From assembly GCA_020720085.1 (NCBI GenBank), contig DYPE01000018.1:1047-34490 (forward strand): a stretch of 33,444 bases of DNA, written 5' to 3'. This DNA comes from Dichelobacter nodosus (GTDB lineage Bacteria; Pseudomonadota; Gammaproteobacteria; Beggiatoales; Beggiatoaceae). The stretch's first letter is position 1; the number at the start of each line of letters is the position of its first letter. This document shows positions 17,039 through 26,856 of the stretch, piece by piece. A program made the translations under genes and the position numbers. Below the pieces are notes generated by a model. It searched no databases. It was not told the DNA's origin and saw only the letters and a program-made list of their open reading frames with translations.

Positions 17039-17497
17039 TTAATGAGGCTTAGGTTCCACATGACGGCGGACGCACATTAATTCAGCACTGGCGGCGAGTT
17101 TTTCTCCCACCTTGGCAGTAGCGCCATATTTCCAAACGCCCATGGAAGTTTTTAGCAAGGTTACGGTAATCAACAATTGGTCGCCTGGTTCCACAGGATG
17201 CTTGAACCGCGCATTGTCCACGCCAGCAAGATAATACAATGAACCTTCACTAGGCTTTTCTTGCGCGGTTAAAAAAGACAATACACCCGTGGCCTGCGCC
17301 ATGGCTTCAATCACCAAAACACCTGGCATTACTGGGCGCACAGGAAAATGCCCTGGAAAAAATGGCTCATTGATGGAAACGTTTTTTATCGCAACTAAAC
17401 GTTCACCTAAGGTATAATCCATTACCCGGTCAATTAGTAAAAATGGATAGCGGTGAGGCAAATGGTCAAGAATTTGATGAATATCCATGCTATTCAT
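17039..17497 (-). CDS. fabZ: 3-hydroxyacyl-ACP dehydratase FabZ
   Basis: Dehydrates 3-hydroxyacyl-ACP in fatty acid elongation and competes with LpxA and LpxD for the same substrate pool, which fits its position between their genes. The 152-residue hot-dog-fold protein has [13 protein letters not shown] near the N-terminus and the active-site stretch [23 protein letters not shown] with catalytic His and Glu. AGGAAG precedes ATG 17497; an ATG at 17488 is also possible. It starts 3 bp after the lpxD stop. Confidence 0.97.
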   Translation of the reverse strand: MNSMDIHQILDHLPHRYPFLLIDRVMDYTLGERLVAIKNVSINEPFFPGHFPVRPVMPGVLVIEAMAQATGVLSFLTAQEKPSEGSLYYLAGVDNARFKHPVEPGDQLLITVTLLKTSMGVWKYGATAKVGEKLAASAELMCVRRHVEPKPH

Positions 17498-17500
17498 GGG

Positions 17501-18535
17501 TCATGCTTCCTGTTTTTGAGCAAGGGCGGTTTCCACCGCGTGCAGTCTTTTTAAAATTTCATCCAGGTTCTTTAGGTGTTTATAATTTCTATGCCATTGT
17601 CGGTTGGGTTGTAGGGGAGAGCCAGAAGAATAAATACCTGGTTGCGAAATAGATTGCAGCACCACTGAACCGCCCGTGATATGCACATGATCTGCAATGG
17701 TAATATGCCCCACAATACCTACGCCGCCGCCAATGGAGCAATGCTTGCCAACCCGAGTGCTACCCGCAATGCCCACGCAACCAGCAATGGCCGTATGCTC
17801 GCCAATACTGACGTTATGCGCAATTTGAATTTGATTGTCCAACTTCACGCCATTGGCCAAAATAGTATCCCCCAATGCGCCCCGATCAATGGTGGTGTTT
17901 GCGCCAATCTCCACTTGATCGCCAATCATGACCCCGCCTAGTTGCGGGATTTTCACCCAAGCGCCATCGTGATTCGCCAGGCCAAAGCCATCGGCACCAA
18001 TCACCGCGCCAGGGTGGAGCAACGCATTCTGACCGATTGTGGAAGAACGGCACACCGTAACATGCGCTTTTAACAAAGAGCCTGCGCCAATGCGCACGCT
18101 GCTTTCCACCACGCACCCTGGCCCGATGATTACGCCATCCCCTAGAACCGCCTGTCCAATCACAGCGTGCGGGCCAATTACGACATTTTTCCCTAACACG
18201 GCACGTTCATCTATCCAGGCGGTAGGATGAATGCCTTGGTATTCAGTGGGCGGCGGTGCGAATAAGGCTGCCACCTTAGCATAGCCCAAATAGGGATTAG
18301 ACATGATCAATGTCGGCACTGGGCAGCGCTCTTGGTGCTGCGGCGCAATAATTACCGCTGTGGCGCGAGTGGCGGTCAGTTCCCGCGCGTAGGCGGGATT
18401 GGCGTAAAAACTAACCTGCCCAGGCCCGGCGTCAGATAAGCCAGCAATCCCAGTAATTTGTGTATGCAATGTTACTGTGAGTTGCGCGCCAATACATGCG
18501 GCGATTTCAGCCAATGAGTAGGAAATCGGGTTCAA
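17501..18535 (-). CDS. lpxD: UDP-3-O-acylglucosamine N-acyltransferase LpxD
   Basis: Adds the second 3-hydroxyacyl chain to the glucosamine of the lipid A precursor. The 344-residue protein has the small N-terminal uridine-binding domain (SYSLAEIAACIGA), a long hexapeptide beta-helix with the catalytic segment IQIAHNVSIGEHT, and a C-terminal helix. The start appears to be TTG 18535, since no in-frame ATG lies nearby and this gives the normal N-terminus; there is no strong Shine-Dalgarno sequence. It is 15 bp downstream of skp. Confidence 0.95.
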   Translation of the reverse strand: MNPISYSLAEIAACIGAQLTVTLHTQITGIAGLSDAGPGQVSFYANPAYARELTATRATAVIIAPQHQERCPVPTLIMSNPYLGYAKVAALFAPPPTEYQGIHPTAWIDERAVLGKNVVIGPHAVIGQAVLGDGVIIGPGCVVESSVRIGAGSLLKAHVTVCRSSTIGQNALLHPGAVIGADGFGLANHDGAWVKIPQLGGVMIGDQVEIGANTTIDRGALGDTILANGVKLDNQIQIAHNVSIGEHTAIAGCVGIAGSTRVGKHCSIGGGVGIVGHITIADHVHITGGSVVLQSISQPGIYSSGSPLQPNRQWHRNYKHLKNLDEILKRLHAVETALAQKQEA

Positions 18536-18550
18536 GGAAATAAATCCGGC

Positions 18551-19072
18551 CTACTTCTCCTGGTTTAACCGCTTTAATACTTTTTCGGTGATGTCCACAC
18601 GCTTGCTAGCGACAATGACCCCTTCGCTGACAACTAAATCATAGTTTTCTTCCTTGGCCAAGGATTCTATAGCTTTATAAATCCGTTTTTGCAATTTATT
18701 CAATTCTTCGCTGCGGCGGATATTATAATCTTCACGAAATTCATCTTGCTCACGTTTAATATCGCGTTTTTTCGCTACAATATCCTTACGCAAACTATCC
18801 AATTGGCTGTCGCTCATGATCTCGGAATCTTTTTTAACCTGATCTTCGAGTTGTTGAATTTCTTTTTGACGTTCAACAATACCTTTTTCTCTTGGCGCAA
18901 ATTCTTCTTCTAAACGCTTATTGGCTTCTTCCACTTGTGGCGCGGTATCGAGAATTTGTACGGGATTGACAAATCCTATTTTTAATTCTTCCGCATGAAT
19001 TGGTTGGACGTTGACCGATAAAAGTCCAATGAAGATCATGCCAAAGGCGTTGGCGACTTGAGTATTCATCAT
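18551..19072 (-). CDS. skp: periplasmic chaperone Skp/OmpH
   Basis: Trimeric periplasmic chaperone that holds unfolded outer-membrane proteins on their way to the Bam complex. The 173-residue precursor has a signal peptide ending near QPIHA/EE, the conserved IGFVNPVQIL strand and a long charged coiled coil (about residues 40-150). I chose ATG 19072 because AGGAAG lies 8 bases before it; a GTG at 19093 would extend the ORF by seven residues. It follows bamA after 29 bp, the usual arrangement. Confidence 0.93.
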   Translation of the reverse strand: MMNTQVANAFGMIFIGLLSVNVQPIHAEELKIGFVNPVQILDTAPQVEEANKRLEEEFAPREKGIVERQKEIQQLEDQVKKDSEIMSDSQLDSLRKDIVAKKRDIKREQDEFREDYNIRRSEELNKLQKRIYKAIESLAKEENYDLVVSEGVIVASKRVDITEKVLKRLNQEK

Positions 19073-19101
19073 ATATTTCTTCCTAAATAGCACACATAAG
19101 G

Positions 19102-21420
19102 TTAATTAAAAGCAGTTCCCAAGGTGAATTGGAAAACCTGCGCATCATCACCCTCTTTGGAATTCAGCGGTTTCGCCAAGCTGAACCGCATTCCTCCAAT
19201 AGGTGAATACCAAGTGGCGGCAACCCCCATCGAGTAGCGCAATTGGCTTACATCGATGTCCTCGCTGACGCCGAACACATTACCCGCATCCAAAAAGGTG
19301 GAAAGGCGGAATGAATTGGTTTCCTTGGCAAAAGGTACCGGGAAAAATAACTCAGCGTTGCCAATGATTCTGAAATTACCACCAAACGGGTATCCTAGAG
19401 AATCTTTGGGGCCTAAGGTGTTTTCTTCAAAACCACGGATAGAGCGCGGGCCGCCTGCGGTATAATTTTCAAAAAATGGATAAGGATTGTCACCATAACC
19501 ATCGCCATAGGCGATATCACCTTTTAACATTAAGGTGAATGCTTTACTCAGCGGATAATACCATACTTGCTTGTAATTTAGTTTGTAATAATCTAAATCG
19601 CCCACAGGAATAGCGAACTCCGCCGAGAAAGATTGCAACATGCCGCGATCAGGAAATAAGGCGCGATTGCGGGTGTCATGCGACCAGCTTGCGGTAAATT
19701 TTAAGTTTTTATAAGTGTCGCCATTTGCGGCGATAAAATCAAAAATTTCGCGCGCGCTGTTGTCCGTGGTTTTTAAGGTAGTTTGTTCCGCTTCCAAACC
19801 AAAATAAATGGCGTCATATTCATTGACTGGAATGCCATAACGTACATTGCCACCTGCCACATCCAGCGCGTAGCGGCTTAGATTGGCTTCATAAGCATCG
19901 GTTTCCCGATAATACAAGCCAAAGCCTTGGCTTATACCATCTATGGTAAAGTAGGGATCGTTGTAAGAGACGCTGTAAATCGTATTCACTTGGCTATTAT
20001 TAAAGGAAAAGTCTACCTTTTTGCCTGTTCCCAGAAAGTTATCCTGGGCGATGCTGGCATTGAACATAAAGCCTTGGTTTTGTGAATATCCTAGCCCAGC
20101 CAATAAATTACCAGAAGGGCGTTCCACCACTTTGAAATTAACGTCTACTTCATCAGAGGAACCTTCTACGGGTACGGTTTCTACGTTGACCTCATCAAAG
20201 AAGCCTAAGCGTTCCAAACGAGTACGAGAACGTTTGATTTTTTCAGTGGAAGCCCAGCCAGCTTCCATTTGGCGCATTTCGCGGCGCAATACCTCATCTT
20301 GCGTGCGGGCGTTGCCGCTGAAATTGATTCGGCGCACGTATACCCGCTTGCCAGGATCAACAAAAAATTTCATAGTAACGGTTTGTTCATTTTCTTGAAA
20401 TTCTGGTACTGCGTTTACATTGGCAAAGGCATAGCCTTCATCGCCAATGCGTTCGGTAATGGCTTCGCTGCTTTCAGCGGTTTTTTTCTGGGAGAAAATT
20501 TCGCCAGGCTGTAAGGTGATTTTTTTGCGTAATTCTTCTTCCGGTACAATGAGATTACCATCCAACGCAATGGCGGAAACTTTGTATTGCTTGCCTTCGG
20601 AAATATTGATTGTAATAAAAATATCTTGTTTGTCCGGGCTAATAGATACTTGTGTGGAATCCACAGTGAAGTTGATGAAACCACGATCCAAATAGTAACT
20701 ACGCAAGATTTCTAAGTCGGCAGTCAATTTTTCACGCGAATATTGGTCACTGGAGCTTAGAAAAGAAAACCATGATGTGGTGGACAACCCCAACTCACGC
20801 AACAATTTTCTTTCGCTGAACGTTTGATTGCCAATAATTGAAATTTGCTTGATTTTTGCGGCTTTGCCTTCTGTAATATCAACTTGCACATCCACCCGGT
20901 TGCGGTCACGCGGAGTGACGGTGGACCGGATGTCTACGCCATATTTAGCTTGATTGAAGTACTGGCGTTGCAGTTCCAATTCGACTTTTTCGAGCAATGA
21001 GCGGTCAAAGGCGCGGCCTTCAGCAAAGCCTATTCCTTTGAGCGCTTTGGTCAAGTCTTCGCTGTCAATGGCTTTATTGCCCTCAAAGGTAATTTTGGAA
21101 ATCGCGGGCCGTTCATTGACTTCTACTATCAATGTGCCGCCATCGCGGGAAAAGCGCACGTCGTTAAAATAGCCGGTGCGAAACAGCGCGCGCAGGCTTT
21201 GCTGGGATTTGTCGCGGTCAAAAGTTTCGCCAATTTTAACCGGTAAATAGGTGAATACTGTTCCCGCTGCAATTCTTTGCAATCCTTCTACATTGATTTC
21301 CTCTACTGTGAATGCGTCAAAACTCCACGCCGGGAACGCAGCAAACAGTAACGGCAAAAGTAAAATAGAGGGGCTTGAGTAGGCATTCCATCTTGGCAAG
21401 CGTGGCGTTTTGTTAGTCAT
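19102..21420 (-). CDS. bamA: outer-membrane protein assembly factor BamA
   Basis: Central component of the machine that folds beta-barrel proteins into the outer membrane. The 772-residue precursor has a signal peptide (about residues 1-32, ending AWS), a periplasmic region long enough for five POTRA domains (about 35-435), and a 16-strand barrel. The barrel has the loop-6 motif SIRGFEENTLGP and ends in a FQFTLGTAF-type beta-signal. ATG 21420 is preferred; an upstream TTG (21447) would overlap rseP and has no support. It sits 16 bp after rseP. Confidence 0.97.
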   Translation of the reverse strand: MTNKTPRLPRWNAYSSPSILLLPLLFAAFPAWSFDAFTVEEINVEGLQRIAAGTVFTYLPVKIGETFDRDKSQQSLRALFRTGYFNDVRFSRDGGTLIVEVNERPAISKITFEGNKAIDSEDLTKALKGIGFAEGRAFDRSLLEKVELELQRQYFNQAKYGVDIRSTVTPRDRNRVDVQVDITEGKAAKIKQISIIGNQTFSERKLLRELGLSTTSWFSFLSSSDQYSREKLTADLEILRSYYLDRGFINFTVDSTQVSISPDKQDIFITINISEGKQYKVSAIALDGNLIVPEEELRKKITLQPGEIFSQKKTAESSEAITERIGDEGYAFANVNAVPEFQENEQTVTMKFFVDPGKRVYVRRINFSGNARTQDEVLRREMRQMEAGWASTEKIKRSRTRLERLGFFDEVNVETVPVEGSSDEVDVNFKVVERPSGNLLAGLGYSQNQGFMFNASIAQDNFLGTGKKVDFSFNNSQVNTIYSVSYNDPYFTIDGISQGFGLYYRETDAYEANLSRYALDVAGGNVRYGIPVNEYDAIYFGLEAEQTTLKTTDNSAREIFDFIAANGDTYKNLKFTASWSHDTRNRALFPDRGMLQSFSAEFAIPVGDLDYYKLNYKQVWYYPLSKAFTLMLKGDIAYGDGYGDNPYPFFENYTAGGPRSIRGFEENTLGPKDSLGYPFGGNFRIIGNAELFFPVPFAKETNSFRLSTFLDAGNVFGVSEDIDVSQLRYSMGVAATWYSPIGGMRFSLAKPLNSKEGDDAQVFQFTLGTAFN

Positions 21421-21436
21421 TACAGGGTTCCGCAGG

Positions 21437-22804
21437 TTACATTCCAAACAACCGGTTCATATCATTAAATAAGGCTAATCCCATCAGGAATAGCAAAATA
21501 GACAAGCCCATTTTTTGCAACAGGGCTTCGCTTCGCTCCGAAAGGGGCGATCCTTTAGCCCATTCTATTAAGTAGCCCAGCAAATGCCCGCCATCCAAAA
21601 TCGGAATGGGGAGCAAATTCATCACACCTAAACTCACGCTGACAATGCCTAGGAAGGCCAAAAATGGTTCAAATCCTAGGGAAAAAGATTTGCCTGCATA
21701 TTCGGCAATAGTGATAGGGCCGCTGATATTTTCTGGGGAAACTTCCAACATCAGCATTTTACCCAGAATCCGTAGGCTAAGTGTAGCCACATCCCAGGTT
21801 TTTTCCGCGCCTTTAGCCAATGCGGCAAGGGGATTGTAGCGTTCTATCGCAGTAAATTCCTCTGGCGGCCAGGGGTTAGGTAGTTTTGCTCCCACCCCTA
21901 GATACCCTTCGCCTTCCCGCTGATCCGGAATGACCTCCAACTGCAATGGCGCGCCATCACGTAGAATTTCTACTGTCAGCGGGCGTTGCGGGCTGGCTTT
22001 GATATGCGCCACCCAGGTATGCCAGTCGGTAACTGGCGTGCCATTGACCGCAACAATGTGGTCGCCCGCACGCAAGCCCGCACGGTCGCCTGCGCCGCCG
22101 GTTTGCACTGTGCCCAAGTGCGCAGGCAGTTCGGGTTGCCATGGCGAAAAGCCTACTTTATCGAAAAAATCGCCTTGTGTGAAATCATCAATGCTTAGTT
22201 CAGCCAAATTCATGCGAATTTCGCGGGTGTAGCCTTTGCTGTCACTTACGGTGTACTGGATGAGTTCGCTGTCTAAGCGGGCGGTCAGTGTGGCTTCAAC
22301 CGCTGAGGCCCACCGCGCCACCGCTTTGCCTTCTACGGCCAAAATAAGGTCGCCGTGTTGGAATCCGGCGGCGGCGGCGAGTGTATCGGCGCGCACCATG
22401 CCGATCAGCGGCTTGGTGCCAGTCACGCCGCTGGTGGCGAACATCACAGCAAAAATTAGTATTGCAGCTATTAGATTCACCGCTGGCCCGGCGAATACAA
22501 TCAGTGCGCGTTTCCATAATGCTTGACGGTTGAACGCACAGTGCGCCTCGGTTGCGGCAACTTCGCCTTCGCGTTCATCCAACATTTGCACGTAGCCGCC
22601 CAAGGGCCAGGCAGCAAGGATAAATTCCGTCTGATCCGGCCCGCGCCGCACGGTGTACAGCGGTGTGCCAAAACCAATGGAAAATTTAAGAATTTTTACA
22701 CCCAAACGGCGCGCCACCCAATAGTGTCCCCATTCGTGCACCACAATCAACAGGCCAAGGGTAATACTGATGGCGATAAGAAAGGCCAGCACCGTCGTTA
22801 ACAT
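21437..22804 (-). CDS. rseP: site-2 zinc metalloprotease RseP
   Basis: Inner-membrane protease that cuts the anti-sigma factor RseA in the envelope stress response and clears signal peptide remnants. The 455-residue protein has the zinc motif HEWGH (residues 23-27) in the first transmembrane helix, two PDZ domains in the periplasmic loop, and the third-ligand motif PIPILDGGHLL near the C-terminus followed by the last helix. The start overlaps the dxr stop region by 7 bp. Confidence 0.97.
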   Translation of the reverse strand: MLTTVLAFLIAISITLGLLIVVHEWGHYWVARRLGVKILKFSIGFGTPLYTVRRGPDQTEFILAAWPLGGYVQMLDEREGEVAATEAHCAFNRQALWKRALIVFAGPAVNLIAAILIFAVMFATSGVTGTKPLIGMVRADTLAAAAGFQHGDLILAVEGKAVARWASAVEATLTARLDSELIQYTVSDSKGYTREIRMNLAELSIDDFTQGDFFDKVGFSPWQPELPAHLGTVQTGGAGDRAGLRAGDHIVAVNGTPVTDWHTWVAHIKASPQRPLTVEILRDGAPLQLEVIPDQREGEGYLGVGAKLPNPWPPEEFTAIERYNPLAALAKGAEKTWDVATLSLRILGKMLMLEVSPENISGPITIAEYAGKSFSLGFEPFLAFLGIVSVSLGVMNLLPIPILDGGHLLGYLIEWAKGSPLSERSEALLQKMGLSILLFLMGLALFNDMNRLFGM

Positions 22805-23970
22805 GTGATTTGTTCCGCAATGGCTTGTTGTGCCAGCATTCTGGCGTGGGCGTCGTCTTCCAAAACCGTGGCCAGACTGGCGGCGGGGCGGGCGCTTAGC
22901 GTGCTCAAAACACGTTCAATCACCGTGGCAATGGCGGTGAACGCCAATTGATTGTGTAAAAACGCGGCCACTGCCATTTCATTGGCTGCATTCAGTATGG
23001 CGGGTGCCGTGCCACCCGTGCGGATGGCTTCGTAGGCCAGGCCCAGGCAGGGGAAGCGGGCTGTGTCAGCAGGTTCAAACGAGAGCTGCGCCAATGTGGC
23101 CAAATCGAGCGCCGTTGCGCCAGAGTCGATGCGCCGAGGCCAGCCCAGGGCGTAGGCGATGGGAATGCGCATGTCTGGCACGCCCATTTGCGCCAGCAAC
23201 GAGCCGTCCTGGTATTCCACCAGCGAATGAATGATGCTTTGCGGATGCACGATTACATGCACGTGTTCGGGCGCTGCAGCGAACAACCAGCACGCTTCAA
23301 TGACTTCTAGCCCTTTGTTCATCATGGTGGCAGAATCCACTGAAATTTTTTTACCCATGATCCAGTTGGGGTGTGCGCAGGCTTGCGCAGGCGTGACCGC
23401 GCGCAGTTGCGCAGCGGAGTGTAGGCGGAATGGGCCACCAGAGGCGGTGAGCCAAATGCGGCGCACATCCTGGCGGCGGTTGCCTTGCAGGCATTGAAAA
23501 ACCGCGTTGTGCTCGCTGTCTATGGGCAGCAGCACTGCGCCATGCTGTTGTACGGCTTGCATAAACAGTTGGCCAGACATGACTAACGCTTCTTTATTGG
23601 CCAGCAACAATTTTTTGCCGGTTTGCGCAGCACGTAGGCTGGATTCCAACCCCGCAGCGCCCACAATACCTGCCACCACGGTGTCGGCTTCAGGATGGCC
23701 CGCAACATACGCCAAATTTTCCGTGCCAGCCAGCACTTCGGTTTGCGCTGCTGTGCTGTTGGCCAGTCGCTGCTGTAGCGCCTCTGCGGCTTGCTCATCT
23801 GCCATCACCGCATAGCGGGGGTGCCATTCCTGGCACAGCACGGCCATTTTTGCGACGTTGCGATGTGCGGTAAGGGCGAATATTTGAAATTCATTGGGGT
23901 GCTGTTTGAGCACGGCCAACGTATTGTCACCAATCGCGCCAGTTGCGCCGAGCAGGGTTATTTGTGCCAT
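22798..23970 (-). CDS. dxr: 1-deoxy-D-xylulose 5-phosphate reductoisomerase
   Basis: Second enzyme of the MEP isoprenoid pathway, producing 2-C-methylerythritol 4-phosphate with NADPH. The 390-residue cytoplasmic protein has the NADPH-binding motif GATGAIGDNTL near the N-terminus, the metal and substrate segments PIDSEHNAVFQCL and LTASGGPF, and the KISVDSATMMNKGLE stretch. It overlaps cdsA by 13 bp and rseP by 7 bp, which suggests tight coupling. Its product pathway feeds UppS, encoded two genes upstream. Confidence 0.97.
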   Translation of the reverse strand: MAQITLLGATGAIGDNTLAVLKQHPNEFQIFALTAHRNVAKMAVLCQEWHPRYAVMADEQAAEALQQRLANSTAAQTEVLAGTENLAYVAGHPEADTVVAGIVGAAGLESSLRAAQTGKKLLLANKEALVMSGQLFMQAVQQHGAVLLPIDSEHNAVFQCLQGNRRQDVRRIWLTASGGPFRLHSAAQLRAVTPAQACAHPNWIMGKKISVDSATMMNKGLEVIEACWLFAAAPEHVHVIVHPQSIIHSLVEYQDGSLLAQMGVPDMRIPIAYALGWPRRIDSGATALDLATLAQLSFEPADTARFPCLGLAYEAIRTGGTAPAILNAANEMAVAAFLHNQLAFTAIATVIERVLSTLSARPAASLATVLEDDAHARMLAQQAIAEQITC

Positions 23971-24773
23971 AAAAAATGTTCCACGTGAAGCAAGCTGAGC
24001 ACAAATACCGGTGCGGATGCAGTAAGGCTGTCAATGCGATCCAGTACACCGCCATGACCAGGCAACAACGCGCCACTGTCTTTAACCTGCGCGTGGCGTT
24101 TGAGCAGGCTTTCAAATAAATCACCTAAGGTGGCAGCCACTACAGTCAGCACCGCAATGAGCAGTAAAAGTTGGGTGGCCAGCCAATGCAGTTGTTGCCA
24201 CCAGGCAAATGCCGCTGTAATCGCCAATGCGCTTGCCAAGCCGCCATACAGCCCAACCCAGGTTTTGCCGGGACTGACCTTGGGGGCCAATTTGGCGCGC
24301 CCCAACCAGCGTCCACTGAAGTACGCGCCACTGTCTGCTGCCCAGACCAGTACAAAGAAAAATAACGTCCACACCGCGCCAAACAGCGGGTGGGAATGCA
24401 ATTGCATCGCCGCGATCCAGGCGGGTACCAGTGCCATCCAGCCGCTGGCTGCCCAAGGCCAGCGCGCGCTGGGCAGATAGGGAAACCCCGTTTCATAGCG
24501 TACCAGCCAGACCAGCACGATCAGCCACCAACCCGCTGCCAGCCAAAGCAGCCATTCCAGGCGCGGCAAGCTCCACCAGCAGACAAGTAGCGATATTAAC
24601 GTAATCAAGGTGTAATGCCAATGCGCCACGCCACATAAACGACTCCATTCCCAGGCCGCTGCCAAGATCACCGCACCTAGCAATAGCGCCAGCCACTGCG
24701 GTGGCAGCCCAAGAATGGCATACCCCGCCAGCGGCATGAGAACCAGCGCGGTCAGCAAGCGTTGTTTAAGCAT
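23958..24773 (-). CDS. cdsA: phosphatidate cytidylyltransferase
   Basis: Integral inner-membrane enzyme that makes CDP-diacylglycerol for phospholipid synthesis. From ATG 24773 the protein has 271 residues and about eight transmembrane helices. It carries the C-terminal signature SLLKRHAQVKDSGALLPGHG and VLDRIDSL, and the SPGKTWVG motif before it. The ORF is open for 84 more codons upstream, inside uppS, but that part is a shadow and MLKQRLLTALVL is the normal N-terminus. The start lies 4 bp after the uppS stop. Confidence 0.94.
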   Translation of the reverse strand: MLKQRLLTALVLMPLAGYAILGLPPQWLALLLGAVILAAAWEWSRLCGVAHWHYTLITLISLLVCWWSLPRLEWLLWLAAGWWLIVLVWLVRYETGFPYLPSARWPWAASGWMALVPAWIAAMQLHSHPLFGAVWTLFFFVLVWAADSGAYFSGRWLGRAKLAPKVSPGKTWVGLYGGLASALAITAAFAWWQQLHWLATQLLLLIAVLTVVAATLGDLFESLLKRHAQVKDSGALLPGHGGVLDRIDSLTASAPVFVLSLLHVEHFLWHK

Positions 24774-25539
24774 GGAAAATTTGGCCCACCGCGCCAGGGT
24801 CGCGCCCGCTATGCGCCTCTGCTTCCACCTGATCGCCAGTGCGACCAAACCGGCGCTGGCGGGTGCTGAAGTCATCCAGCGCAGCTTGTAACGCTGCACG
24901 GTTAAAATCAGGCCATAGCACGTCGGTAAAATACAATTCAGTGTAAGCCAGTTGCCATAAAATAAAGTTGCTGATACGCCGTTCGCCGCCCGTGCGAATG
25001 AATAAATCCGGCTCAGGCAAGGCACTGAAGGAAAGGTGCGCGGTTAAGGCTTGTTCGCTGAGGATGAACTGGGAGTCTTGCTGTGCTGTGGCCAGAAGTT
25101 TGCTCACTGCTTGCAATATGTCCCAGCGTCCGCCGTAATTGGCAGCGATTTGGAGGGTAAGTCCACTGTTGTCCTTGGTGAGCGCCTCGGCTTGGCGGAT
25201 TTGTTCTTGCAAGGGTGGCGAGAAATCTTCGCGCGCGCCAATCAGGCGGAACCGCACATTATTATTATGTAAATTACGCACTTCCCGCTTTAATGCTTTC
25301 ATGAATAAATTCATCAACATTCCTACTTCTTTGGCGGGCCTGCGCCAGTTCTCGCTGCTAAATGCGAATAAAGTCAGCACGTCAATGCCCAGTTCGCCAC
25401 AATGCTCCACCGTTTGGCGCACGCTTTTCACGCCTGCGCGATGACCGGCATAGCGCGGCAAAAAACGCTTTTGCGCCCAACGACCATTGCCATCCATGAT
25501 GATCGCTACGTGGCGGGGGAGCTTGGGGGGGGGGGGCAT
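24766..25539 (-). CDS. uppS: undecaprenyl diphosphate synthase UppS
   Basis: Elongates farnesyl diphosphate to the C55 carrier used for peptidoglycan and LPS O-chain assembly. The 257-residue cytoplasmic protein has the signature HVAIIMDGNGRWAQKR near residues 10-25, with catalytic Asp, and the RTGGERRISNF active-site region near 200. The start codon is followed directly by a run of 12 C encoding four Pro (25525-25536), an unusual tract that could slip. No Shine-Dalgarno is seen; the gene begins 9 bp after frr, so coupling is likely. The C-terminus beyond about residue 235 (RQRRFGRTGDQVEAE) is a variable tail. Confidence 0.95.
   Translation of the reverse strand: MPPPPKLPRHVAIIMDGNGRWAQKRFLPRYAGHRAGVKSVRQTVEHCGELGIDVLTLFAFSSENWRRPAKEVGMLMNLFMKALKREVRNLHNNNVRFRLIGAREDFSPPLQEQIRQAEALTKDNSGLTLQIAANYGGRWDILQAVSKLLATAQQDSQFILSEQALTAHLSFSALPEPDLFIRTGGERRISNFILWQLAYTELYFTDVLWPDFNRAALQAALDDFSTRQRRFGRTGDQVEAEAHSGRDPGAVGQIFHA
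25525..25536 (-). repeat. homopolymer C12 tract in uppS
   Basis: Twelve consecutive C on the minus strand directly after the uppS ATG. A change by one base would shift the frame after codon one. It may be a contingency-type repeat or a sequencing miscount. Confidence 0.8.
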
Positions 25540-25548
25540 AGGCGGAAA

Positions 25549-26106
25549 TTAAATTTCCATCAGTTCTGCTTCCTTGACTTGCAGCAATTTGTCAATTTCA
25601 GCAATGTGTTGATCCGTGAGTTTTTGAATTTCATCTTCGCCCCGGCGCAAGTCGTCTTCGGAAATCAGCTTGTCCTTTTGCTGCTGTTTTAAGTGTTGGT
25701 TCACATCGCGGCGAATGTTGCGCACCGCCACTTTGGCATTTTCCGCTTCGTGGCGCACTACCTTGGTTAAATCCTTGCGCCGCTCCTCGGTCATGGGCGG
25801 GAAGGGGATGCGCAGCAATGTGCCGACAGAGACCGGATTTAGGCCCAAATCCGATTCCAAAATGGCTTTTTCTACCACTTGCACCATATTTTTTTCCCAG
25901 GGCGAAACGCCCAAGGTGCGGGCGTCGAGCACCGTGATATTGGCCACTTGCGACAGCGGCACATGCGAGCCATAGTAGGAAACTGAAATGTGGTCTAGCA
26001 GTGAGGTATGCGCGCGGCCTGTGCGTATTTTGGTGAAGTCTTCGGACAGGGCTTCCAGGCTTTTTTGCATACGGGTTTTTGCGTCGTTATGTAGGTTGTT
26101 GAGCAT
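25549..26106 (-). CDS. frr: ribosome-recycling factor
   Basis: Splits post-termination ribosomes together with EF-G. The 185-residue protein has normal length and family features: the [28 protein letters not shown] start region, the [11 protein letters not shown] motif and the C-terminal helices of the three-helix bundle. A near-perfect Shine-Dalgarno, GAGGAGG, precedes ATG 26106, the strongest in the cluster. pyrH lies 32 bp upstream. Confidence 0.98.
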   Translation of the reverse strand: MLNNLHNDAKTRMQKSLEALSEDFTKIRTGRAHTSLLDHISVSYYGSHVPLSQVANITVLDARTLGVSPWEKNMVQVVEKAILESDLGLNPVSVGTLLRIPFPPMTEERRKDLTKVVRHEAENAKVAVRNIRRDVNQHLKQQQKDKLISEDDLRRGEDEIQKLTDQHIAEIDKLLQVKEAELMEI

Positions 26107-26138
26107 GTTTTCCTCCTCAATAAATGCAATTCTTGGCG

Positions 26139-26855
26139 CTAAGGCGTTACCAGCGTGCCCACGCTTTCACCTTGCGCGGCTTGTGCCAATGCGTTGGTTT
26201 GGTTCATGTCCAGTACGCGCATGGGCAGGCGATGATCGCGGCACAGCACCATTGCGGTCAAATCCATTACCCCCAACTCACGCGCCAGCGCGTCTTGGTA
26301 TGTCAAAGTTTCATAGCGGCGGGCCGTGGCATCTTGGAGTGGATCGGCTGTATATACGCCGTTGACGCGGGTGGCTTTAATCAGCAAATCCGCGCCGATT
26401 TCAATGGCGCGCAACGCCGCTGCGGTGTCGGTGGTGAAAAATGGATTGCCGGTGCCTGCTGCGAAAATGACTACATTGCCGGTTTGCAAGTAATGTTGCG
26501 CCCGCCATTGCGCGAAGGTTTCACAGATACCATCCAAGGGAATGGCGGACAGCACCAAAGCAGAAATGCCGTGGCGCTCCAGCGCATCGCGTATGGCCAG
26601 GGCGTTCATTACTGTGGCCAACATGCCCAGTTGATCGCCTACCACACGATTCATACCCGCTTTGGCCAGCGTAGCGCCACGGTAAATGTTGCCACCGCCC
26701 ACCACCAGTCCCACTTCCGCGCCCAAGTCCCGCAACGTCCGCACTTCAACAGCCACATGCGCCAGCACATTGGGATCAATGCCAGACGCTTGCGTGCCGA
26801 GCAGTGCTTCGCCGCTGAATTTCACCAACAATCTGCGGTAGCTGAGCGCGGACAT
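26139..26855 (-). CDS. pyrH: UMP kinase
   Basis: Phosphorylates UMP to UDP, supplying nucleotide sugars for envelope synthesis. The 238-residue cytoplasmic protein of the amino acid kinase fold has the N-terminal [10 protein letters not shown] phosphate-binding segment, the GGGNIYRG glycine loop, and the [17 protein letters not shown] region typical of bacterial PyrH. It begins one base after the tsf stop, with AGGGA inside the tsf end serving as the likely ribosome site. Confidence 0.97.
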   Translation of the reverse strand: MSALSYRRLLVKFSGEALLGTQASGIDPNVLAHVAVEVRTLRDLGAEVGLVVGGGNIYRGATLAKAGMNRVVGDQLGMLATVMNALAIRDALERHGISALVLSAIPLDGICETFAQWRAQHYLQTGNVVIFAAGTGNPFFTTDTAAALRAIEIGADLLIKATRVNGVYTADPLQDATARRYETLTYQDALARELGVMDLTAMVLCRDHRLPMRVLDMNQTNALAQAAQGESVGTLVTP

Positions 26856-26856
26856 G

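Noticed and set aside
24774-25025. 84-codon upstream extension of cdsA
   Set aside because: It lies within uppS in another frame; the conserved CdsA N-terminus starts at 24773.
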